A stretch of 64,000 nucleotides of DNA from Symbiodinium natans. Lineage: Eukaryota > Sar > Dinophyceae > Suessiales > Symbiodiniaceae. The DNA lies in contig CAJNDS010002090.1 in NCBI GenBank assembly GCA_905221605.1, positions 17,501 to 81,500 of the forward strand. The letters are read 5' to 3'. Under the pieces are notes generated by a model. That model saw only the letters and a list, made by a program, of their open reading frames with translations, made no database searches and was not told the DNA's origin. A program made the translations under genes and the position numbers. How positions within the stretch are numbered: the stretch's first letter is position 1; each line of letters begins with the position of its first letter. Positions 10,151 to 20,225 of the stretch are shown piece after piece.

Positions 10151-10699
10151 GCGAGTCTGAATCCCTTGATTTGAAGCGCAGAAAGCCGAGCCTTAATCCC
10201 TTGATTTGAAGCGTAAGCAGCCCAACTAAGGCCTTAACAAGCCCCCACATGAGGCCGTTTAGAAGTCCTGATGAGGGAACATGAGGGGTGGGGGGCCTTA
10301 CACCCCCTCCCTCCCCCTCGGTTTAGGCCTAAACCCTGGCCCAAACCCTAAACCCTAAACCCTAAGGTTTACGGTCTAGGGTCTAGGAGTTTATGAGCTT
10401 AGGGTCTGTAGGCCTGCGGCCGGCCCTTGAAACTACCCTTGGAAACATGCACTAGACCCAAGAGATACCCAGGAGTACACTATCCTTTCTGGTTTAAAGG
10501 AGCTTATAATTAAACCTAAACCAGGACCCGAACCATGAAAAAAGGGAATAAGGGCTACTCTGGATCCTAGTGCATTTCCAAAGTCAGATCAATGCCAAGC
10601 CTGTGCACCCTAAATACCTTAGATGCCGTCTTGCCCCTCAATACCTTCAATACCCTAACACATATATAATACTCTAAATGCCCTGTAACTACCCCCGCA

Positions 10700-10736
10700 C
10701 CCCCCCCCCCCCCAAAAAAAAAAAAAAAAAAAAAAG
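10700..10736. repeat. Compound poly(C)-poly(A) tract
   Basis: About 15 C followed directly by about 21 A. The same arrangement recurs near 30576 and, as poly(T)-poly(G), near 34891, 41581 and 62007. Confidence 0.9.
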
Positions 10737-10878
10737 AAACATACTAATAACATAATAAAAATAAAGCCGCGTCTCCACAGGAATTCGAATGCCGGTCTTG
10801 TGAAAGCTAAGCCCGGCCGAGACGGAGGGAAGATCGGCGTAGAAGACGTCGCCTGGAGCTGGCGGTTTCTTACAGTAC

Positions 10879-10987
10879 CCTAAGGGTCCATGTACCTACA
10901 TAGGGAATGCTTGGGCCTTCAAGTACCTCCTATTTAGGGATTTTAGGGCCCAAGTACAGAATAATGAGGTACATGGACCCTTAGGGG
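10879..10987. mobile_element. Foldback element, family TIR-2 (type copy)
   Basis: Perfect terminal inverted repeats CTAAGGGTCCATGTACCT / AGGTACATGGACCCTTAG enclose about 70 bp with the pair TTGGGCC / GGCCCAA inside. No coding capacity; no clear target duplication. Relatives at 8633, 11362, 41836, 47876 and 51684. Confidence 0.8.
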
Positions 10988-11361
10988 CAGGGCTTTCAGA
11001 ATTTAGGGCTTTCTATGACGTCCTTGGGGTTTAGGGTTTTTGAATTTATAAAGTAGGGTTCTGGGGCTGGGTGGCATTTGGGCAAATTTAGGGTTTAGGG
11101 TTTAGGGATAGGAGTTATTCCAGAAGTTGGGCTTCAGGGTTTAGGGTTCAGCGTAGAGGACGATTGGTGGGGCTGACCGGGTTTAAAAAAGTATGGCTAA
11201 CCTAAACCCCAAACCCTCACCCCAATAACCTCCATCCCCAAACGAGCAGGTGCCCAGTGTCGGAATCGGGCACATGGGATTTCCCTTAGCCCAAACCCTA
11301 CGAGGGAACCTAACCCCCTCAGCAAGGGAATAGGCGTACCCCTGCCCTCAATACTAAAGCC

Positions 11362-11516
11362 CTATAGGACTCCATGTACCTAAATAGTAAGTAGGGAATA
11401 CTTGGGTCTTAACGTACTTCCTAGTTAGGGACATGTACCTAAATGGTAAATAGGGACTACTTGGGTCTTAACGTCCTATTTAGGGACTCTAAGGGACCCA
11501 AGTACATGACACGTAG
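11362..11516. mobile_element. TIR-2 relative with internal duplication
   Basis: CATGTACCTAAATAGTAAGTAGGGA...CTTGGGTCTTAACGT occurs twice in tandem, the second ending in GGGACCCAAGTACATG. An internally duplicated, diverged copy. Confidence 0.6.
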
Positions 11517-12406
11517 GGAAGCCCGGGTGCACTCCCCCACCTCCTCGCCACTGCGGGTCGTGGTTGTGTCCGTCCCCCTGGCTGGTCGGCTTTTAGTGGC
11601 ATTTTGAGATGTCTAAGCCCTTCCCCTAGTGTGAAGTAAACCTCTCCCTACCCTAATATGGAATGCTCTCATTCTATTGACAGTACAGTATATCGGGGGG
11701 GGGGGGGTATGTAATATTAGGGTGTAGGGAGGGGGGGCGGGTAGGACTTAGGGGCTAGGGTTTGGGGGCCGTCGCCCCTTTCTGGTGAGGAATATCCCAA
11801 TAAAGTTCATTCAACGCTGGGTGCTGCAAGGCAACCCTAACAGCACCCCCCCCCCCCCCCCCCCCTTCCCCGAGGTTTTGGGGTTTAGGGTTTAGGGCCC
11901 ACCCGCCTGTCCGGAAACTTTATGTAAGGGCTACCGTCAAGAAACCAAACAGCAACTTGCATGCTGATGCTTTGCGGCCTGCCATAGGAATCTCTAGACC
12001 CGGGCGTAACCTAGGAAAAAAAGGATACCCTTTGTGGCTTTAAGGGGATGACAAGGGAACCTCAAAGGAAAAAAGGGCCTACTGCCGGTCCCAGATCTTT
12101 AGGAGCCTTAGACTCTAGCCTTAAACCCTACCTCAACTCCCCCAGAAACCCAAACATGATCAGGGTGCGCCTCCCTCCCCACCTACCTTGAACCCCCTGA
12201 ACCTCCCTGAACCCCTAAACCAAAAGACTAAACTCTAAACCCTGAACCCTAAACCGTAAGCCCTAAACCCCCTTAAAGCCGAGAAGGGTCGATGCCTGCA
12301 CCCTAAACCCTCACCCCTAAAGCCCTACACCCCCTCAACGTTCTGAAGGATCAACGAGCTGTGGCGCGCGCCTTGGTCACCAAGTAGAGGCCTTGCCGTT
12401 TTCGAG
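11517..12406. other. Stretch without recognised gene
   Basis: Contains a G run at 11696-11707, a C run at 11847-11865, a hairpin-like C-strand telomeric cluster at 12225-12270, and otherwise unique DNA with no long open frame. Confidence 0.5.
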
Positions 12407-12541
12407 TTTAGGGCTTAGGATTTAGGATTCAGGGTTTAGGGTTCAGGGCGGGGTTTAGGGTTTAGGATTTGGGGTTTAGGATATAGGGTTTAGGGTTTAG
12501 GGTTTAGGGTTTAGGGTTTAGGGTTTAGGGTTTAGGGTTAG
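12407..12541 (+). repeat. Telomeric array (TTTAGGG)n
   Basis: Eighteen or so units, degenerate on the left and perfect from 12486. Confidence 0.9.
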
Positions 12542-12639
12542 GGTCACCAGTAGAAGCCTTTGCGACCGAGGCCGAGGCTGGTGCCAAAGGCTTGTGGGTG
12601 TTTAGGCTGCATTCTAGGGCCTGAACCCTAATTTATAAA

Positions 12640-12693
12640 CCCGAAACCCTAAACCCTAAACCCTACACCCTAAACCCTAAACCCTAAACCCTG
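12640..12693 (-). repeat. Telomeric array (CCCTAAA)n
   Basis: Seven units leading into the 114-bp satellite. Confidence 0.9.
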
Positions 12694-12694
12694 C

Positions 12695-14035
12695 GTCCAG
12701 AAAAATCACCCAGCTGACGCTCATCATATGCTGGCCTCGGGGGCCAAGGATATGGCAAGGGTCTGGAGCTTAGGGGGCCCTTAGAACGGAAAAATGCCCA
12801 GCTGATGCTCATGATGCTCGCGTGCCGCCTCGTCACATCCGCGCAATCACTGGGGCGAAAGGAATTTTGCAAGCGTCTGGAGCTTAGGGGGCCCTTAGAA
12901 CGGAAAAATGCCCAGCTGATGCTCATGATGCTCGCGTGCCGCCTCGTCACATCCGCGCAATCACTGGGGCGAAAGGAATTTTGCAAGCGTCTGGAGCTTA
13001 GGGGGCCCTTAGAACGGAAAAATGCCCAGCTGATGCTCATGATGCTCGCGTGCCGCCTCGTCACATCCGCGCAATCACTGGGGCGAAAGGAATTTTGCAA
13101 GCGTCTGGAGCTTAGGGGGCCCTTAGAACGGAAAAATGCCCAGCTGATGCTCATGATGCTCGCGTGCCGCCTCGTCACAGCTGTGCAATGACTAGGGCAA
13201 AGGGATTTGCAAGCGTCTGGAGCTTAGGAAGCCATTTGACCAGAAAAATTCCCAGCTGATGCTCATGATGCTCGCCTGCCGCCTCGTCACATCTGCGCAA
13301 GCACTGGGGCGAAAGGGAGCTTAGGGGGCCATTTGGCCGGGCAAAATGCGCAGCTGATGCTCATGATGCTCGCCTGCCGCGCCGTCACATCTGCGCAATC
13401 ACTGGGGCGAAGGGATTTGCAAGAGTCTGGAGCTTCGGGGCCCGATTGACCGGAAAAATGCCCAGCTGATGCTCATGATGCTCGCCTGCTGCTTCGTCAC
13501 ATCTCCGCAATCACTGGGGCGAAGGGATTTGCAAGCGTCTGGAGCTTAGGGGGCCGTTTGAACGGAAAAATGCCCAGCTGATGCTCATGATGCTCGCTTG
13601 CCGCCTCGTCACATCTGCGCAATCACCGGGGCGAAGGGATTTGCAAGCGTCTGGAGCTTAGGGGGCCATTTGACCGGAAAACACCCAGCTGATGCTCGTG
13701 ATGCTCGCCTGCCGTTTGACCGGAAAAATGCCCAGCTGATGCTCATGATGCTTGCCTGCCGCCTCGTCACATCTGGGGCGAAGGGATATGCAAGTGTCTG
13801 GAGCTTAGGGGGCCATTTGACCGGAAAAACACCCAGCTGATGCTCGTGATGCTCGCCTGCCGTTTGACCGGAAAAATGCCCAGCTGATGCTCATGATAAT
13901 TGCCTTGCGCCTCGTCACATCTGGGGCGAGGGGATGTGCAAGTGTCTGGAGCTTAGGGGGCCATTTGAACGGAAAAATGCCCAGCTGATGCTCATGATGC
14001 TCGCCTGCCGCCTCGTCACATTTGCACAATCAGGC
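12695..14035. repeat. 114-bp satellite open on both strands
   Basis: About 13 copies marked by CAGCTGATGCTCATGATGCTCGC. Starts near 12799, 12913, 13027 and 13141 are exactly 114 bp apart, with three copies that look identical. Later copies drift to 98-112 bp and then form a higher-order pair of a ~47-bp and a ~100-bp unit repeated at 13686/13733 and 13834/13880. Because 114 is 38 codons, frames stay open through the homogeneous part: plus with LMLMMLACRLVTSAQSLGRK, minus with TRRHASIMSISWAFFRSKGP. Either could be decayed coding sequence; more likely it is a satellite whose period is a multiple of three. Confidence 0.9.
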
Positions 14036-14329
14036 TTTCCTGCAGGGTTTTGGGTTCTTTGGGGCCTTTGGGCTCTAGGATTTCGGGTTCCGGGTCTTCT
14101 GACCGGCGCCGGCCCTTCAGGAGACCCTGACATGAGCCCCCCCCCAAACACCAAACCTCGATCCGAGGAAGAGCCTAAAACTAGGGATTTTCGAGCAGCC
14201 GTTTCATGTTGTGTACTTATGACGGGCTGGCAACCGAAACAAGAAAAAGCACATGTCTGAAAACCCGAAGCCCGACCCAGGTCAGGATGGGTGGAACCTT
14301 GGCGCGCACACAGACACACACCCCAAAAC

Positions 14330-14385
14330 CCTACACTCCAAACCCTAAACCCTAAACTCCAAACCCTAAACCCGAAACCCTATAA
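14330..14385 (-). repeat. Degenerate telomeric array
   Basis: CCCTAAA and CTCCAAA words. Confidence 0.85.
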
Positions 14386-14387
14386 AT

Positions 14388-14485
14388 CGAACTTCTGGCA
14401 GGTGGCGGCCCACTGTGCCATGCTTCTCAGCGCCCATGCCCTGATCGATAAAGACGGCCTCTCCAAGGAGATGCTTTGCGGCTGA
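14388..14485 (+). CDS. Exon-like island
   Basis: Plus frame NFWQVAAHCAMLLSAHALID then KDGLSKEMLCG and TGA. It lies exactly between a C-strand array and a G-strand array. Composition is protein-like; family not recognised. Confidence 0.4.
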
Positions 14486-14632
14486 GGGTTTTTTGGGGTT
14501 TAGGGTTTAGGGTTTAGGGTTTAGGGTTTGGGGTTTAGGGTTCGGGGTTTAGGGTTTAGGGTCTAGGGTTCAGGGTTTAGCGTGTAGGGTTGAGGGGTTA
14601 GGGTTTTAGGGCTTAGGGTCTAGAGGGTCTGG
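14486..14632 (+). repeat. Telomeric array (TTTAGGG)n with variants
   Basis: About 20 G-strand units, many with single changes. Confidence 0.9.
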
Positions 14633-14992
14633 AGGAACCAGTGAGATGTAAGCCTTTTTCCTGCAGCGCTTGCACAAGAACTGCGAAGTGGCCCTAGCAA
14701 GCAGAACAAGAAGGACGAACAACGAACCCTAAACCCAAGCTTAGGGTTGAAGCTTTAGGGTTTTAACTTGAAACCCTAAAGCCCTGAACCCTGTATCAAA
14801 AACCCTGCTCAGCCTGAAGAGGCTGGGATTGAGACCTTTTCCGTTTCTCAAAGAGACGAAAACTTGGCTGCACTTAAACTGAGGAGGGCAGCTATAAAGT
14901 AAAACTTTAGCTGCCTTGCTAGGAAACCCAAGAAACCCAAGAAGGCTAAGGATCTAAAGTTACAGTAAAGCACCACAAAGAAGAAAGGAGGT

Positions 14993-15043
14993 ACTAAACC
15001 CTAAACCCTAAACCCTAAACCCTAAACCCTAAACCCTAAACCC
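14993..15043 (-). repeat. Interstitial telomeric array (CCCTAAA)n
   Basis: Seven perfect units. Confidence 0.95.
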
Positions 15044-15067
15044 CTCTTTCTTATATATATTTAAACC

Positions 15068-15616
15068 CTATAGTCCTTCGTGGCTAAGGGTCATTTCTTC
15101 GTGGCTAAGGGTCATTTCTTCGTGGCTAAGGGTCATTTCTTCGTGGCTAAGGGTCATTTCTTCGTGGCTAAGGGTAATTTCTTCGTGGCTAAGGGTAATT
15201 TCTTCGCTAAGGGTAATTTCTTCGTCGCTAAGGGCAATTTCTTGGTCGCTAAGGGCCATTTCTTCGTGGCTAAGGGTAATTTCTTCGTGGCTAAGGGTAA
15301 TTTCCTTCGTGGCTAAGGGTAATTTCCTTCGTGGCTAAGGGTAATTTCTTCGTGGCTAAGGGTAATTTCTTCGTGGCTAAGGGTAATTTCTTCGTGGCTA
15401 AGGTTAATTTCTTCGTGGCTAAGGGTAATTTCTTCGTGGCTAAGGGTAATTTCTTCGTGGCTAAGGGTAATTTCTTCGTGGCTAAGGGTAATTTCTTCGT
15501 GGCTAAGGGTAATTTCTTCGTGGCTAAGGGTAATTTCTTCGTGGCTAAGGGTAATTTCTTCGTGGCTAAGGGTAATTTCTTCGTGGCTAAGGGTAATTTC
15601 TTCGTGGCTAAGGGCC
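15068..15616. repeat. 21-bp minisatellite, open in frame on both strands
   Basis: About 26 copies of TTCGTGGCTAAGGGTAATTTC, a few with CATTTC in place of AATTTC. As 21 bp is seven codons, both strands stay open: plus FFVAKGN repeated, minus SHEEITL and ATKKLPL. Two to three further decayed units lie at 15738-15795 beyond a C-rich block. Looks like a minisatellite; a repetitive protein cannot be excluded, but no unique flanking coding sequence was seen. Confidence 0.95.
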
Positions 15617-15629
15617 ACTTCCTTCCTGC

Positions 15630-15920
15630 CATCCCACCCCCCCCCCCCCCCCACCCCCCCCCCCCCCCACCCCCCCCCACACCCCCCCACCCCCCCCCAC
15701 CCCCCCCACCCCCCACCCCCCCCCCACCCCCCCCCGGGGTAATTTCTTCGTGGCGAAGGGAATTCTTCATGGCTAAGGGAAATTTATTCTTCGTGCCGGC
15801 CCACCCCCCCACCCCCCCCCCCCCCCCCCCCCCACCCCCCCCCCACCGCCCCCCCCCCCACCCCCCCCCCCCACCCCCCCCCCCCCTTCCCCCCCCCCCC
15901 CCCCCCCCCACCCCCCCCCA
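15630..15920. repeat. C-rich tracts (C7-9 A)n flanking the minisatellite
   Basis: Two blocks, about 15637-15735 and 15798-15920, consisting almost only of C runs punctuated by A. Proline-rich or glycine-rich translations are artefacts. Confidence 0.95.
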
Positions 15921-16150
15921 AACCAAAACCGACGGTTTCAGGATTTCTTGTCCCGCCCCTCCATTGGGGGCCGATGAAATGGTTCGTGGGTAGGATGGTC
16001 CATGACGGAGTGAGCTTGGAGGACAGGGCTTGCTGATAAGAAATGTAAACTTTGTATTTTCTTAATGTTTTGGGATTCTCTGGGTGGGTGGGTTTTTTTC
16101 CGTTGCCTACACACACTGCTGGCCTAGTAAATGCTCGAACTTGAGATGCT

Positions 16151-16242
16151 GAACCCTAAACCCTAAACCCTAAACCCTAAACCCTAAACCCTAAACCCTA
16201 AACCCTAAACCCTAAACCCTAAACCCTAAACCCTAAACCCTA
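16151..16242 (-). repeat. Interstitial telomeric array (CCCTAAA)n
   Basis: Thirteen perfect units. Confidence 0.95.
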
Positions 16243-16279
16243 CCTTTAGAAGGGTCCTCGGGGTCCCTCCTTGCACCCC

Positions 16280-16384
16280 TTATGGTTCAGGGCTGGCCAG
16301 GGAAGGAGCCTCGCAGTCATACTTCATTCCATCCGGGTAGGTCACCTTCCATCCGCCCCCAGGGTCATGGGGTTCAGAGCGCTT
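16280..16384 (-). CDS. Exon-like island
   Basis: Minus frame EPHDPGGGWKVTYPDGMKYD then CEAPSLASPEP and TAA. The Trp-Lys-Val-Thr-Tyr-Pro-Asp-Gly run is strongly protein-like. No family assigned. Confidence 0.4.
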   Translation of the reverse strand, partial: KRSEPHDPGGGWKVTYPDGMKYDCEAPSLASPEP

Positions 16385-16422
16385 GGATTACCGGAGGGTG
16401 ACAGAAAGAACTAAGTAACTCT

Positions 16423-17004
16423 AACCCCTAAACCCTACACCCTAAGCCCTAAAACCCTAAATCATAAATCCCAAATCCTAAATCCTGGATGCTATGCTCA
16501 GATAGCTGCAGGAGTTCGGCCTTCCAGCCTCTCGTGACTCCCCTACACCCGGAACCACAAATCAGTTAAGGGGTTTAGGGGTTCAGGGGTTCAGGGGTTA
16601 AGGGGTTCAGAGTCCTTGGCCCTCATCCCATACGTGTCAGTTCAGGAAAGGAGGGGGACTCGACAGGGCCAAAGAAAGCTGAGAGGGTCTGTTCTAGTTT
16701 CTTAAATAAAGGTTCACTGAGGGTCCGCTGACGGATCTCTCTTTTGCAGTATGTATGTTCAAGGGCCGCTAAACCCCTAAAATCCTAAAGCCTCAACCCC
16801 AAAATGGGGGGGGGGAGGTCAGGGTCCAGGGTCCCCTTGACTCAATTTGGGCAGGATCCTTTTTGTTGAAAGCCCTAATGTTTTGGGATGTGCGCCTGTC
16901 CGGGGGTTGGGGGAGGGGGGGGGGGGGGGCTTGGCCATCCTTCCAACCCCAAACACTACACCCGAAACCCTACGAACCCGAATCCTTCAACCCTACAGTA
17001 CACC
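16423..17004. other. Degenerate telomeric words and unique DNA
   Basis: C-strand words at 16423-16490, G-strand words at 16565-16610, a G run at 16907-16929. No gene recognised. Confidence 0.5.
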
Positions 17005-17086
17005 CTGAACCCTAAACCCTGAACCACAAAACCCTAAACCCTAAACCCTAAACCCTAAACCCTAAACCTAAACCCTAATAAAACCC
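17005..17086 (-). repeat. Telomeric array (CCCTAAA)n
   Basis: About 11 units, one shortened to CCTAAA. Confidence 0.9.
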
Positions 17087-17152
17087 TCTACTTCAAACTC
17101 TACTTCCACGGCCGAAGGGGCATCGAAGCGCTCCGCTGACACCCTGTGGGGG

Positions 17153-17335
17153 GCTTAGGGTTTAGGGTTTAGGGTTTAGGGTTTAGGGTTTAGGGTTTAG
17201 GGTAGGGCTCCTACCCTGAACCCCTCTAACACCTAAGCCTTTAACAGCCACTAAATGTTTAGGGTTGAGGGTTTGGGGTTTGGGGCTTGGGGTTTGGCGG
17301 TTGGGGTTTGGGGTTTGGGGTTTAGGGTTTAGGGA
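17153..17335 (+). repeat. Two telomeric G-strand arrays
   Basis: Seven perfect TTTAGGG units at 17153-17205, then TTTGGGG-rich units at 17258-17335. Confidence 0.9.
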
Positions 17336-17549
17336 TAAACACTGAACACCCTAAATCCTACAACACCTAACCCTAGAACACCTGTGTAAACCCTATAACA
17401 CTTAAACCCTGTAACCCCTGGACCTTGTAACCCTTAAACCCAAAACAGGTTTGGGGGCTATTGGGCCTCGGCGTTCTGTGTTGGGGGCCCCCCTTCCAAC
17501 CCGAACCTGCAACTTGAGAACTGTCACCGAAGCAGGAACTTACTTAAGG

Positions 17550-17647
17550 CTTAGTTGCTGCGTTCATAAGCCCCCCAAAACGTGTACACTTTCAGTTCTA
17601 TAGGTAGTATCCCAAAAAGTGTAAAGTGTGTTCACTCAGCTACTAAG
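17550..17647. mobile_element. Foldback element, family TIR-6 (complete copy)
   Basis: Ends CTTAGTTGCTGCGTTCA and, inverted, TTCACTCAGCTACTAAG; length 98 bp. AAGG flanks both sides and could be a 4-bp target duplication. A second copy at 47474 has lost its right end to a telomeric array. Confidence 0.65.
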
Positions 17648-17872
17648 AAGGGCTTATATAGGGGTTCAGGGTAAGGGTTTGGGTTTCGTGAGACAATTGC
17701 TCCAAGCAACACTTTTCATGTAAGCCCTAAACCACAGAACCCAAACCCCAAACCCTTCATAGAAGCGCGACGGCGTTTCAGGGTTTCGGGCTCAAGTTGT
17801 GTTCAAGGTGAAAAGTTTCGTTTGGTTGGGGTTCAGGGCTTGCAAACCCTAACCCCTGAACCCTAAGCCCGC

Positions 17873-17993
17873 ACACCCTAAACCCTAAACCCTAAACCGT
17901 AAACCCTAAACCCTAAACCCTAAACTTTAAACCCTAAACCCTAAACCCTAAACCCTCAACCCTCAACCCTAAACCCTAAACCCTAAACCCCAA
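17873..17993 (-). repeat. Interstitial telomeric array (CCCTAAA)n
   Basis: About 17 units with occasional CCGTAAA and CCCTCAA. Confidence 0.95.
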
Positions 17994-18082
17994 AGCCGCC
18001 TGATGTCATCGTTCTGGTCATGCCCCTCCGGGATGCGTGGCTCCTCCGCGCGGTAGATCTGCACGGTGCCTGCGGTGTCGGC
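17969..18082 (-). CDS. Exon-like island with telomeric splice-like borders
   Basis: Minus frame ADTAGTVQIYRAEEPRIPEG then HDQNDDIRRL, a convincing globular sequence. It is flanked on both sides by arrays that are G-strand in the coding sense. The left border reads TTTAG|GCC, a perfect AG|G acceptor supplied by the repeat. If unspliced, the frame ends GFRV plus TAG inside the other array. Family not recognised. Confidence 0.45.
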   Translation of the reverse strand, partial: ADTAGTVQIYRAEEPRIPEGHDQNDDIRRLWGLGFRV

Positions 18083-18162
18083 CTAAACCCTAAACCCTAA
18101 ACCCTAAACCCTAAACCCTAAACCCTCAACCCTAAACCCTAAACCCTCAACCCTAAACCCAA
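18082..18162 (-). repeat. Interstitial telomeric array (CCCTAAA)n
   Basis: Eleven units with some CCCTCAA. Confidence 0.95.
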
Positions 18163-18240
18163 AAACTTCAGCAAGACAGGGGTCCTCATGCATCAAGATG
18201 TAAGGAAGACTCCTCATACTTATGCGGCTAACTTGAACTC

Positions 18241-18455
18241 TGGGAGCACTTAGGGGTTTGGGGTTCAAGGGTTCAGGGGTTCAGGGGTTCAGGGGTTCAG
18301 GGGTTCAGGGGTTCAGGGGTTCAGGGGTTGAGGGATTAGGATTTGGGTTTTAGGGTTTTAGGGTTTTAGGGTTTTAGGGTTTTAGGGTTTTGGGTTTAGG
18401 GTTTAGGGTTTAGGGTTTAGGGTTTAGGGTTTAGGGTTTAGGGTTTAGGGTTTTA
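18241..18455 (+). repeat. Stepwise variant telomeric block
   Basis: Three homogeneous sub-arrays in succession: (GGGGTTCA)n at 18251-18330, (TTTTAGGG)n at 18338-18395, and (TTTAGGG)n to 18455. Each octamer or heptamer was amplified separately. Confidence 0.9.
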
Positions 18456-18966
18456 GGCAGGCGGAGCGACCCGAGACATGCGGGGAGGGCAAGGTTGGGG
18501 TTCAGGGCGGGGAACTGAGAGGGGTGTTTCCCAAAATAGGGGGCACAACCCTAAACCCTAAACCCTAAACCCTAAACACCCTTTAGACTAGAATCCCTTA
18601 AAAGGGATCTCCAAAAATGGTACCCCCCCCCCCCCCCACCCTCCCCGCCGGTTTCGGAACCGGGTGCGGATGGATGTGTTATAATTGCGGCTGTGTGGCT
18701 GCTGAACTAGGGTTCAGGGTTCAACGTTCGGGCTTCAACCCTACACCCTAAACCCCAAACCCTCGACCCTGAACCGACAACTCCCTAAACCCTAAACTCT
18801 CAACCCTGAATCTCACAACTCCCCAAGCCCTAAATCCTAAACCCTAAACCCTAAACCCTAGAATCCAGCCTCGATGATGATCGTTGTTGCCCATGTCCTT
18901 ACTGTCCAAACTACAGTGGGGCCGACTCTGGGTGTGCTCAGGGTTGCTAAGTCGAAGTGCAAACTA

Positions 18967-19035
18967 CACCCTAAACCCTAAACCCTAAACCCTAAACCCT
19001 AAGCCCTAAACCCTAAACCCTAAACCCTAAACCCG
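18967..19035 (-). repeat. Interstitial telomeric array (CCCTAAA)n
   Basis: Ten units. Weaker C-strand clusters lie at 18546-18578 and 18731-18860. Confidence 0.9.
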
Positions 19036-19265
19036 AATTTGTAGATTGTGGGCTAGGCAATGAGGAAGAGTGAGGAGAACTTTCGGCAGAAGAGGCATTG
19101 CAAGAGGGTGCTGGGCTTTCGGGCTGTAAGGGGATAGGGTTGAGGGTTTAACCCTAAACCCTAAACCCTGAACTCTACACCTTACGTAGGAGGGATAGAA
19201 AAACGTGAACATCGTTGCAGGCTGCGGTAGGATTTAGGGTTTAGAGTTTAGCCCTGAACCCTATA

Positions 19266-19345
19266 CCTGTTGGGGTCCTTACTATAAGCAGATCCCATTC
19301 TCGGGGGGTGTCTATATTAGGGGTCCCTGATTATCGTAAACTCCC
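19266..19345 (+). mobile_element. TIR-4 copy lacking its left end
   Basis: TTGGGGTCCTTACTATAAG ... GGGTCCCTGATTATCGTAAAC matches the core and right end of TIR-4. The left end is replaced by telomere-like CCCTGAACCCTATACC. Confidence 0.6.
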
Positions 19346-19395
19346 ATGGGGCTTTGAGACGTCCAGGACTTCAGGGGTCAGACTTCCCTACGGAG

Positions 19396-19503
19396 GGTTT
19401 AGGGTTTAGGGTTTAGGGTTTAGGGTTTAGGGTCTAGGGTTCAGGGTTTAGGGTTTAGGGTTTAGGGCTTAGGGCTTAGGGTTGAGGGTTTAGGGTTTAG
19501 GGT
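19396..19503 (+). repeat. Interstitial telomeric array (TTTAGGG)n
   Basis: About 15 units, partly GCTTAGG and TCTAGGG. The following 104-bp island is open in more than one minus frame and is not assigned. Confidence 0.9.
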
Positions 19504-19607
19504 CAGCAAGCACAACAACAGCAACGTTCACGGCGCCGAGGTGCCGCGATGTAGATGTACGACTTGCCAGGCTCCGGCCCTGAGGTTCATGTGTCTTCGG
19601 GTTGGCG

Positions 19608-19870
19608 CGGGTTTAGAGTTTATAGGTTTAGGGTTTAGGGTTTAGGGTTTAGGGTGTAGGGTTTAGGGTTTAGGGTTTAGGTTTAGGTTTTGTGGCTTTA
19701 TAGGGTTTAGAGGGTTTATGGCTTTATAGGGTGTATAGGGTTTATGGCGTTATAGGGTTTATAGGGTTTATGGCTTTATAGGGTTTATGGGGGGGTTTGT
19801 AGGGTTTAGCGGGTTGGTGGGTTATGGGGTTTATAGTGATTAGAGGGTTTATAGGGTGTATAGGGTTTAG
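19608..19870 (+). repeat. TTTAGGG array grading into TTTATAGGG repeats
   Basis: Eleven heptamers to about 19690, then about 180 bp of TTTATAGGG, TTTATGGC and related 9-mers. Confidence 0.85.
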
Positions 19871-20015
19871 AGGGTTTAGGGTGTGGAAGGGGGGGAGGGG
19901 TGCAAATCTTCATACCCTCTGTCGGGCTGCACTCAACATTCCAAGTCGGGGAAACATTTGGGGCCATGGCTCATTCAAAACACCTGCTGATCTCAGTACT
20001 GGCACTGATATCCGA

Positions 20016-20075
20016 GGTTTAGGGTTTAGGGCTTAGGGCTTAGGGTTTAGGGTTTAGGGTTTAGGGTTTAGGGAA
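20016..20075 (+). repeat. Interstitial telomeric array (TTTAGGG)n
   Basis: Eight units. Confidence 0.9.
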
Positions 20076-20123
20076 AATAAGGAAGGATTGGCCCGACCTC
20101 TGACCGAACTGTGCGACACATTT

Positions 20124-20225
20124 GGGGGTTTCACGAAATTTGGTGCCTTATTCGGGTCCTTAATAATAAGGGAATCCTACTCTTTGGGGTTCTATCGTAG
20201 GGGTCCCCTATTTTCGGAAGCCCTC
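20124..20225 (+). mobile_element. Foldback element, family TIR-4
   Basis: Ends GGGGGTTTCACGAAATTTGG and, inverted, CCTATTTTCGGAAGCCCTC. Core GGGTCCTTAATAATAAGGGA is shared with 36540-36642, 39972-40071 and 19266. ATTT flanks the element directly on both sides (20120-20123 and 20226-20229), a possible 4-bp target duplication. Confidence 0.75.

Noticed and set aside
10755-10850. tRNA-like segment (GCATTCGAATTCC on the minus strand)
   Set aside because: The bases around TTCGAAT do not pair into a T arm, and no anticodon arm fits.
12684-13191. A 164-codon minus-strand gene and a 128-codon plus-strand gene
   Set aside because: Both are the same 114-bp satellite read in two directions; nothing unique flanks them. 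Kept only as a repeat.
15068-15616. CRISPR-like array
   Set aside because: Units are contiguous 21-mers without unique spacers, and the genome is eukaryotic.
15291-16116. Gly-rich and Pro-rich proteins
   Set aside because: They translate C-rich simple sequence.
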